Under the pieces are notes generated by a model. It ran no database searches. It had not been told where the DNA came from and was given only the letters and a program-made list of their open reading frames with translations. From NCBI GenBank assembly GCA_024220525.1, contig JAMYWO010000461.1, positions 1 to 21,923 of the forward strand: 21,923 nt of DNA, given 5' to 3'. Below, piece by piece: positions 1 to 7,978 of this stretch. Position numbers and translations under genes: made by a program. The DNA comes from Cochliopodium minus (Eukaryota > Discosea > Himatismenida > Cochliopodiidae). Position 1 is the stretch's first letter. Each line of letters starts with the position of its first letter.

Positions 1-80
1 AAAAAATAAAAAAATAAAAAAATAAAAAAATAAAAAAATAAAAAAATAAAAAAATAAAAAAATAAAAAATAAAAAAAATT
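1..80. repeat. A/T microsatellite, (aaaaaat)n, in kynureninase intron
   Basis: About ten head-to-tail copies of aaaaaat or its aaaaaaat variant run from the left edge. The tract lies in the intron that follows the last visible kynureninase exon and reads (attttt)n on the coding strand. Confidence 0.9.
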
Positions 81-94
81 TTTTATTAAGATAC

Positions 95-1712
95 CTTTGT
101 TGTGACCAGCTTTAGTGATTTTTTCAATTTCAAAAAATTGTCCGGTATAGTATTGAACACCAGAAAAAAGAACGAGTGCGATTTTGTCACCTTCTTTCTC
201 GATGATGTCCAAGATGTCGGAGGTTCTGATTGAGGATTCTCCTTTGCGAGGAAAGACTTGGATGAGATCTTCTTCTTTGTATCCGTGGAAATTTAGTTGT
301 GAGAGGACTGCGTAATGGTCCGAAGGGAATGACTTTCCTAAATATTATCGTTATTTTTATGAATAAAAAATATTATTGAAAAAATAATTGATAGAAATAA
401 AATGATGAAAAATAAATAATAAAAATATAAAAATACAATGAATTAAAAAATAAATAAATATTAAAAATTAAATAGAAAAAATAGAAAAGTTTTAATGAAA
501 AAAAAATAAAAATGAAAAATAAATAAAAATATAAAATATTAATGAATTAAAAATATTGAAAATTAAATAAAAAATAAATACAAAGAAAAAGTTTTTTGTA
601 ATAAAAAGTTAAGAAGAAAGTTTATAAATCAATAAAAAAAATTCAAAAATAAACATAAAATTAAATATAATTAAAAAAATAATAAATAAAAATTATTTGA
701 AAAATGTGAAAAGAATTAAAATTTAAAAATATCAAAAGTTACAAAATAAATAAAAAATAAAAATTTTTAACCTTCAATCAAAATTTTTCTTTTTTCTCCG
801 TTAGGACGATAAAAAGGAACCATCATTAAATGAAGGTTGACAGTTAAAGAGTTCATGACAACCACTTCGATAGGTTTTGCTCCTACAATCTTTGCAGCTT
901 GCTCTCTTACGAAATCATCAGTGATGAGCCATGGTCTCTTGCTTCCTACTTGTCCTTTTTCCACAGGGAAATGTCCGTCAACTAATTTTAAAAATGAAAA
1001 AAATTTAATTTTAATGAAATTAATTTAAATTTGATTAATAAAATAAATATAAAAATAAATAAAATAAATAAAATTAATAAAAAAAAAAAACAAAACAAAA
1101 ATAAAAAAAAGATTAAAAGGAATTAATAATTTTCTCAGATAAATTCTTTACCTCCAAAATTTTCCCAGTCATCTAGTTCTTCATTTATTAATTGTCTTGT
1201 TGTTTTTGGTTGGAGTCCTAGTGAATTTCCACAGAGGTAGATACATTCTCCAGATTCTTTGTCTTTTGGCTTTTTGTAAGGAATGAGAAACTTATCTCTG
1301 AATGATGCCAACTTATCTTCTTTATCCATGTGTTCTGCAAATTCTTGACTCATTATCTCTTTGTTGATCTTCTTTGATATCTCCTCTAATCTCTTGTTTC
1401 CATTGTATTTCTCTTTATATTTAAATTATAGTGTTAAGAGATATATATTAATAACAAATCAAAATATTAGTTATTTTGGGTATGATAAATAGAATTTGGA
1501 TATCAACATAAGACAATCAAATTTTTTATTTTAAACGTTATAAAATAATGGTTCATTATTCTTTCAAATATTGAGATGTAATCTAATGATTATTGTTTAC
1601 CTTTGTTCAATAAACTTTCATCATCTTTTTGTATGGTCTTATTATTTACATAGGACCAAGCAATTGTAAGAAATGAAACAGAAGCAAAAGTAAATGAAAG
1701 TATTTTCTTCAT
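95..1712 (-). CDS. KYNU: Kynureninase, 5' part (C-terminal half beyond left edge)
   Basis: PLP-dependent hydrolase that cleaves kynurenine or 3-hydroxykynurenine to (3-hydroxy)anthranilate plus alanine. Exons on the minus strand: 1712-1601, 1412-1152, 981-772, 337-95. All junctions are phase 1 and give about 275 residues. Family signatures seen: EDKLASFRDKFLIP, IYLCGNSLGLQPK, GSKRPW, MNSLTVNLHLMM, FPSDHYAV and LFSGVQYYTGQ, in the order found in animal kynureninases. The PLP-binding lysine region lies outside the window; the last intron starts at 94 and continues past base 1. Exon 1 is odd: it encodes a hydrophobic N-terminus (MKKILSFTFASVSFLTIAWS) that the usual cytosolic enzyme lacks. An internal ATG at 1353 could start a shorter form, but the reading frame is open through exon 2 upstream of it and joins exon 1 in phase. 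The acceptor of intron 1 (TATAAAG) is weak. The family call is secure; the first exon is probable. Confidence 0.93.
338..771 (-). other. Kynureninase intron 3 (434 nt), no other gene seen
   Basis: A long A-rich (plus strand) intron with donor GTTAAA at 771 and acceptor ATATTTAG next to 337. Both strands lack open frames with protein-like composition. It is mostly short degenerate aaataaata repeats. Confidence 0.85.
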
Positions 1713-1827
1713 TATAATATATCAATTTTTAAAGAATGAGCAAGAAGAGAACTTTGGACTATGATCTCAAATTTTTTTTTTATTTTTATTTATTTTTAAC
1801 TGAAAAAAAAAATAATTAATAAATAAA
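1713..1827. promoter_or_regulatory. Shared divergent promoter region, kynureninase / ACMSD
   Basis: Only about 115 bp separate the two start codons, which point away from each other. The space holds a mixed-sequence block (about 1730-1768) and a T-then-A-rich block next to the ACMSD start. No motif can be named with confidence. The short spacing implies common or overlapping control elements; this is inferred from position only. Confidence 0.6.
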
Positions 1828-3500
1828 ATGAATAACGATAGAATTATCAGATTTGATTTGCATACTCATATTTTACCTAAAACTTGGGAAAATTTGAAAG
1901 AGAAATTTGGATATGGTGGATTTGTTAGTCTCCATCATCATTGTGAGAAAAAGGCCAAGATGATGAAAGATGATATCTTCTTCAGGGAGATTGATCATAA
2001 TTGTTGGGATCCCGAAGTAAGAATAGAGGAATGTGACAAAGATAAAATAGATGTGCAAGTATTAAGGTAAAATAGATAAGGGAGAAAGATAATAATGAAG
2101 AATATACTTGGAAAGATTGAATTTATAAATAAATTATTCATTTTTCCTTTATAAATATCTCAATTTATTTATATTAATTTATTTCGGAGATTTTATATCA
2201 GTACTCCAAATAATATTTCATAAAAAACATATATATGCTCTTCAGACGCTTATAAATTAATTATAATGTTGAATTATAAAGTACTGTTCCTGTGATGTTT
2301 TCATATTGGGCAAAGCCAGAAGATACATTGCATGTATGCAGATTATTGAATGATCATATAGCAGATATCTGCAAGAAATATCCAAAAAGATTCGGTAAAA
2401 GAAGAAATAATTGATATTACAGCCAACATTACATTTAAAAAAAAAATTAATTAAAAAAAAAAATTTAATTATTTCTCCTCCCCTAAAAGTTGGTTTGGGT
2501 ACCATTCCAATGCAAGCACCTGATTTGGCCATCAAAGAATTGAGAAGATGTATTCAAGACTTGGGACTTCAAGGAATCCAAATAGGGACAAATGTAAACG
2601 GGGATAATCTCGATGATATCAAATTTTTTCCAATATTCGAAGTAAAATTTATTTTTTATTTTTTATTTTTTATTTTTTATTTTTTATTTTTTATTTTTTA
2701 TTTTTTATTTTTTATTATTTTGTTATTTTTATTTTTTAGGAAGCGGCAAATTTGGGAGCTGCTGTATTTATTCATCCTTGGGATATGTTTGGTAAAGAGA
2801 GAATGAAAGACTATTGGCTTCCTTGGTTGGTGGGAATGCCCGCAGAAACATGTTTGGCGATTACAAGTTTAATATTTGGAGGTGTTATGGTTAAAAAAGA
2901 TTTTAAAAAAATATTTCAAAAAATATTAAAAATTTAAAACTGATTTATTTAGGAAAAATTACCAAATTTAAAACTTGGTAAAAAATTTTTTTAAAAATTT
3001 TTTTTTTTGAAAGTAAAATTAAATGTAATTTAAAAAAATAAAAAAAAAAGCGTTTGCACATGGAGGAGGAAGTTTTCCATCAACAATTGGTAAAAATAAA
3101 AATTTAAAGTTTTTTTTTTTCATTTTTAAAAACTAATAAAAATATGTTATTAAAAAATATTTTAACAGGAAGATTAGAGCAAGGATTTTTGGTGAGACCA
3201 GATTTGGTTCAAACAAAATGTAAAATTAATCCAAAAGAATTTCTCGGAAAATTTTGGTTAGATTCTCTCGTTCACGACGAAAAAATGCTCCGATACGTTG
3301 TGGATCTCATTGGAAGCAAAAAGGTTATGGTTGGTAGTGATTATCCTTTTCCTTTGGGTGAACAAGTAAACACTTTCCCTGGTGCTTTGGTTGATAGCAC
3401 TTATAGTGATGAGGATCCTACTGAAAAGAAAATCAAGGAGGATATTTTCCAAAATTCCGCTTTGGAGTTTTTGGGTGTTAAAAGGGAAAGGTTTTTGTGA
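1828..3500 (+). CDS. ACMSD: 2-amino-3-carboxymuconate-6-semialdehyde decarboxylase
   Basis: Zinc amidohydrolase-superfamily decarboxylase that converts ACMS to 2-aminomuconate semialdehyde, diverting tryptophan catabolism from quinolinate and NAD. Exons: 1828-2066, 2282-2394, 2490-2641, 2740-2889, 2953-2977, 3051-3089, 3169-3500. They sum to 1050 nt and give 349 residues (human enzyme 336). Metal and catalytic residues seen by family alignment: HxH in [10 protein letters not shown] (H12, H14), H180 in FIHPWDM, H230 in FAHGGG and D297 in [10 protein letters not shown]. The substrate-site Arg of DDIFFREI is kept. Other signatures are [36 protein letters not shown] and FLGVKRE. Exons 5 and 6 are only 25 and 39 nt. 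A TTTTTTATT-type repeat fills intron 3. The gene appears intact and is divergent from kynureninase, an enzyme two steps upstream in the same pathway. Confidence 0.97.
2643..2738 (+). repeat. (attttttt)n microsatellite in ACMSD intron 3
   Basis: About ten copies of an 8-base unit of ttttttat type fill almost the whole intron between a GTAAAA donor and a TTTTTTAG acceptor. It is T-rich on the coding strand, so it may also serve as an extended polypyrimidine tract. Confidence 0.9.
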
Positions 3501-3826
3501 TTTAGAATCTACTTTGATCTAATAAATGATATTTAAATTTAACTTTTTTTTTTTTTTACAAAATCATTAAATACTTTGAAAATTTCACGTTATACGTAAC
3601 TTTTTTTGTTTTAAAACTTTTCAAACTTTTTTTGTAAAAAATAATCCAAAATTTTAGAGATGTGCAAAATTTTACAACAGTCAAAATTTGTTAGTTATAA
3701 ATTAATATCCGCTAATAAAGTTGTACATTTTGGACATGTCTACCAAAATTTATACCTTTTTTTATTTATCTTCTTGTTTTATCATTTTATAATTTATAAA
3801 AGCAGTTTTAATATTTTTATTTTTAT
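3501..3826. other. Intergenic spacer downstream of ACMSD
   Basis: AT-rich spacer with T homopolymers. I see no protein-like frame, RNA gene or named motif on either strand. The apparent plus-strand frame starting at 3660 decays into Phe/Tyr/Leu runs from poly-T and is not credible. Confidence 0.75.
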
Positions 3827-4114
3827 TCAAAACTTTTTGTTTCTTATATGTTTATATTTTTATTTTTATTTTTATTTTTATGTTTATGTTTATTTTTATT
3901 TTATTTTTTTATTTTCATTTTATTTTATTTTTTTTAGAAAATGGTGCTGATGTTGTATTTTGAGTTGTGTTCACGATGTTACAAGATTTAGAGGAGTAAG
4001 CATGTGTGGGAGGGAACTTGGCAACAAGACAATGAAAACAAGGAGAATTTTCATTTGGGAATCATCAAACAAAAAATTCTCACTTATTTTTTAAATTACA
4101 AGATACCATATTCC
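3827..4114 (+). pseudogene. Truncated, frameshifted copy of sterol desaturase exon 6 and its 5' intron end
   Basis: From the intronic phrase caaaactttttgtttct through the acceptor and about 177 bases of exon, this matches 7169-7412 of the intact Rieske desaturase gene in the same orientation. Exonic identity, judged by eye, is about 94%. The copy has two 1-base deletions (near 3955 and 3997) plus several substitutions. The first deletion destroys the iron-ligand region (the DVAHLSCVH segment of the parent) and brings a TGA into frame; the second brings a further stop. Similarity ends right after ataccatattcc at 4114, before the parental exon ends. Because intron sequence and splice acceptor are included, it arose by DNA duplication rather than from mRNA. 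No other exon of the parent is seen nearby. Confidence 0.9.
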
Positions 4115-4353
4115 CTTCCAATTTTTTTTTCTTTTTTTTTTGTTTTTTAATTACTTTTTCTGTAAAAAATGAAAAAAAAACATAAACGGTTCTAAATAAA
4201 ATTTGAAGAATGTTTTTTTATTTGTGGAAATGAAAGGTCAAAATCTGGTTTTTTTTCTTCATATTTTGATTTTATGTTGGAAATTATAAAAAGACATTTA
4301 AATATTTGGAATTATTGAAAGAAATTTGATTTTAATTAAAATTAAAAAAAAAT

Positions 4354-5532
4354 ATGAATCAAAATCCTTTATTAGATGATTTAAAAATAATTATCTGGAA
4401 TGCTCAAAATTTGAGGCTTATTCATATCGATCAGGTACATAAAGAGAAGAGAAACTGCAAAATTCAATGTATTTATGAATTATTTAAATTGGGCTACGAT
4501 ATCATTTGCATTCAAGAATGTCAAGACATCACATTAATTAATGAACTAAAGAAGATATGTTTAACTGCCAATTTTAAAGTTCTTTATACTGTCTCCAAGA
4601 AAACGAGTGATCATGGATTAATTTTTTACAATTCTCAAAAACTTGCAAGAAAAAATCCCTTATCAATGTTTCTGTTTTCAGAGAGTTCCCTTTTAGCGCA
4701 ATTTTCAGAGTGAAAAGCAACGATTTTAAATTTGGCGTCCTCTCAGTTCATCTCAAATGGGTAATTTTGGAAAATAAACATTTTTGAAATTCCTTTAATG
4801 ATTTCGAATTTTAGGTACAAGTAGGAAAGACAGAGAACAAAGAGTTGAGGAATTAACTTGCATTGGAAATAATATTAACCAACAAGAAGTTCCTTTCATT
4901 ATATGTGGTGACTTTAACTTTGAAAATAAAAAGCAATCTTCCGATGGTCTTGTAACTTTTGTTTTCAACTCAAGAAAATACAATTACAGGACTTCTCGCA
5001 ATTATTCTTGCCAATTCCCAAGCAATAATATCACATATTATGATCAGATTTGGTTTCCAGAAAATCCTTTTCAATTTGTTTCAGGCCAATTTTACAATTA
5101 CACATCCCAAGTTTATGGAGAAATATCCAATCATTTCTCTTTTGGAATTCATTTGAGATACAGTCACATCCAAAATAAAATTTTAACTCTCCATTCTCAG
5201 ATTGAGAATCTTCAAATGCAAATTAGATATCTCCAAGAATTCGAAAAAGATCAACTGATTCAAATCCAAGAGCAACAGACACAGGGCTAAAGACACAAGA
5301 GCTACAACAACTTAGCCAGGATCAACTAATAATAGAAAGATTACCAGAGTTCACAGAAATTGAAAATCTTGATTTAAAATTCAACCATTTATCATTGTTG
5401 GAACCAAATAACATCACCATTTCCAACAATACCAACAATACCAACAACACCAACAACACCAACAACACCAACAACAATAACAACAATACCAACAATACCA
5501 ACAATACCAACAATACCAATAATTCTAAATGA
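4354..5532 (+). pseudogene. Endonuclease/exonuclease/phosphatase-fold gene with three frame breaks
   Basis: EEP-fold (DNase I / inositol phosphatase superfamily) metal-dependent phosphodiesterase. Family motifs in order: IIIWNAQNL, DIICIQECQ, SDHGLIFYNSQ, FGVLSVHLKW, FIICGDFNF, YYDQIWFP and a final SNH where SDH is usual. Two exons fit, 4354-4760 and 4815-5532. The coding signal changes frame three times, each time by one missing base at a homopolymer: the six-A run 4650-4655, the GGG at the exon 1 donor (4759-4761), and GGG at 5284-5286. Read literally the first frame stops at 4713. Beyond the core are a Gln-rich coiled-coil-like stretch (about 5180-5400) and an Asn/Asn/Thr repeat ending at TGA 5530-5532. 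Neighbouring genes show no such breaks. It may be a young pseudogene, a run of sequencing errors, or in part a -1 frameshift gene. Substrate unknown. Confidence 0.75.
5418..5518 (+). repeat. (aacaataac/aacacc)n trinucleotide tract encoding Asn-Asn-Thr
   Basis: Period-9 repeat (AAC AAY ACC) at the 3' end of the EEP-fold gene; it would encode a poly-(Asn-Asn-Thr) tail. Mixed AAT/AAC codons show it is not a pure microsatellite. The opposite strand gives a Val/Leu-only shadow frame. Confidence 0.9.
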
Positions 5533-5779
5533 ATACAAAAACTTTTTATTGAAAAACTAAGAATTATCCAATTATTAAAAAACAAAGAATTCTTTCAAAT
5601 CATTTCAAAATCCAAATTGAAAATATTTGTTTATGTTTGAATTATCATAAATATAAATAATATTTCCTTTTTACAGATGTACATGTTTTTAACACAATAT
5701 TTAAAAAAAATCAAACATCGATATAAAGTCAATATACAAACGTTATTATTCATTTGGTGTTTATTGGATTCGCATTAAA

Positions 5780-7899
5780 ATGCAAATAATTTTGGTTCAT
5801 TCCCTTCAAAAACCAATATTTAAAAAAAAAATGAATTATTTTATTTCTTCATTGATCATCACTTCAATCTTTTACAAATACATCTATCAATCCATATTGA
5901 TTGCATCCTTGATATTTTATGTCGTGGCAAAGAAGATCCTTCCCCTCTTATATGATCCTCTAATCTTCATATCGGACCATAAACCCCCTTCAACAAATAT
6001 AATCAAGAATGTGATCATACCAATAGGATGGTACAAGATAGAGAATAGCAGATCATTATCAAAAGGAGAGAAGAAAAAAATTACGTGAGTGATATAAAAA
6101 ATATAATTATAATATATTTTTAAAAATTTAAAAAAAAAGAAAGTATTTTGAATGAAAGAAATAAACCAAAAAATTTTGGAATATTTACAATTTTTTTAGA
6201 TTTTTTAAAAATTTTTTAATAACAATAAAAAGTTTTTTTGAAAAAGAGTTGGTTCTATGGAGAACTAATAACAACAAAGTAAATTGCATTGACGCATATT
6301 GTCCACACTTGGGAGCGGATCTTTCGATAGGGAAACTCCGCAACGAGGAAATAGTTTGTCCTTTTCATCACTGGTCTTTTTGTGGTGATGGAACTTGTTC
6401 AAACGTTCCTTCTTTTACTTCCTCTGAGTCTCAACCTTCTTTTGTTGTCAACAAAGAAAAAATTACCAAAAGTAAAAATAGTTATAAAATTTCAAAATAA
6501 ATGAAAAAAATTTTTTTTATTATTAAAAATATGTTTACTAGGTTATATTGTTTCTGAAATAGATGATAATGTAAAAAAAAATTTATTTTATTTTTTGATT
6601 AAAAAATAAATATAAAAAAAAAAGATATTGATTTGGATAGATAATGATAAAGATGAAAATCCTCTATGGTAAAATAAAAAATTTTCATTATTTAAATTAT
6701 TAAGAAAAATAATTTGAATCATTTTTTCAAAAGGAAAGTTGAAAGGTTTAAGAATTTTTAAAATTATTTCTTTTTTTCATTTTAAAATTTAATTTTTTCA
6801 TTTTAAAAAAGTCCTATTTACAAAAAACCACTATCCAAATCAAATTTTGTTTGGCATGGATCTTCTCAACACATTTTGTCTGCAAGATTAAGTGATTTGG
6901 CAGGTTTGAAAAAATATTTAATAAAATTTCATTTTTTTATTTTATATATTTGATTTTTTAATTTTTTATAATTTTATTTTTATCATTTTATTTTTATTTT
7001 TTATTTTTTATTTACTTTTATTTTTATTTTTATTTAAAACAATTTTATTTTTATAAATTTAAATTAAAACTTTTTGTTTCTAAAATTTTTATTTTTTTAT
7101 TTACTTTTTATTTACTTTTTATTTAAAACAATTTAATATTTTTAATTTTATTTTTAAAAATTTTAAATCAAAACTTTTTGTTTCTAAAATTTTTATTATT
7201 TTTTTTATTTTTATTTTATTTTTTTATTTTTAGAAAATGGTGCTGATGTTGCACATTTGAGTTGTGTTCACGATGTTACAGGATTTAGAGGAGCGAAGCA
7301 TGTGTGGGAGGGAACTTGGCAACAAGACAAAGAAAACAAGGAGAATTTTCATTTGGGAATCATCAAACAAAAGATTCTCACTTACTTTTTAAATTATAAG
7401 ATACCATATTCCACAGTCAAAATTTCAACTTTTCAGCTTGGTTTGTCGTAAAGAAATTTTTTAATATTATTTTTTTTTAAAAAAAAATAATTTTAAAGTG
7501 TTGTTTATGTACATTGGGAAACTTTGATTGGTACAAATATTTTTTCAAACAATTTGATTTATAAATTTATTTCAAAACAATTTTTTATATGTTTATTTAT
7601 TTTTATTTTTTATAAAAGGAAAACTTGTTCTTATTCACACATCCACACCAATAAACAAGAATGAAATTGATGTTTCGATGAGTCTTTACACTGAAAAACA
7701 TATTCCAAGATTTGTTGCAAAACTTTTGATGAAAATGACTATCTTCCAATTTGAAAGGGATGTGCCAATTTGGAACTCTAAAATATTCAAAAGTAAACCT
7801 TTATTGGTTTCTAAAGACAAACCAATTAATGAGTTTAGAAGATGGATGAAACAATTTTTCAATCAAAACGAAAATAAAAAAAATATTTTGGATTGGTGA
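5780..7899 (+). CDS. Rieske-type cholesterol 7-desaturase (DAF-36/Neverland family)
   Basis: Membrane Rieske oxygenase that in animals and ciliates converts cholesterol to 7-dehydrocholesterol. Exons: 5780-6084, 6233-6471, 6542-6570, 6625-6668, 6812-6903, 7234-7447, 7499-7530, 7619-7899. They sum to 1236 nt and give 411 residues (394 if the in-frame ATG at 5831 is used). Two hydrophobic N-terminal segments (about residues 18-60) are followed by PIGWYKI, then the [2Fe-2S] Rieske motif C125-x-H127-x16-C144-x2-H147. The mononuclear-iron motif D241-x2-H244-x4-H249 lies in ENGADVAHLSCVHD, and the C-terminal family signature is FERDVPIWNSKIF...EFRRWMKQF. Exons 3, 4 and 7 are 29, 44 and 32 nt. The exon 2 acceptor at 6231-6232 was chosen because it alone keeps phase. 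Both iron sites are intact. The exact substrate is inferred from family. Confidence 0.94.
7020..7200 (+). repeat. Imperfect tandem duplication within desaturase intron 5
   Basis: Two consecutive segments, about 7030-7100 and 7125-7200, each contain atttaaaacaattt followed by A/T filler and then aaactttttgtttctaaaattttta. The second copy sits just 5' of exon 6, and the same phrase marks the 5' edge of the duplicated pseudogene at 3827. Confidence 0.75.
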
Positions 7900-7978
7900 A
7901 AAAATAAAAGAGATAAATTAAATAAATTAAATTAAATTAAAGAAATTAATACTTTATTTGAATTTTTAATTTGAATTT

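Noticed and set aside
1-80. A CRISPR or telomere-like array
   Set aside because: The unit is a 7-base A/T microsatellite without spacers, and it sits inside an intron.
3660-3950. Plus-strand frame of 96 codons before the desaturase fragment
   Set aside because: Most of it is Phe/Tyr/Leu from T-rich repeats, and no motif or splice partner was found.
4643-4690. A GC-AG intron in the EEP-fold gene to explain the first frame change
   Set aside because: The donor context CTT/GCAAGA is poor, and it would remove sequence (KSLINVSVFRE in the -1 frame) that reads as continuous coding. The frame change at the A-run is simpler. It remains possible.
5322-5585. Minus-strand open frame rich in Val-Leu-Leu
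   Set aside because: It is only the reverse of the Asn-Asn-Thr repeat of the EEP-fold gene.
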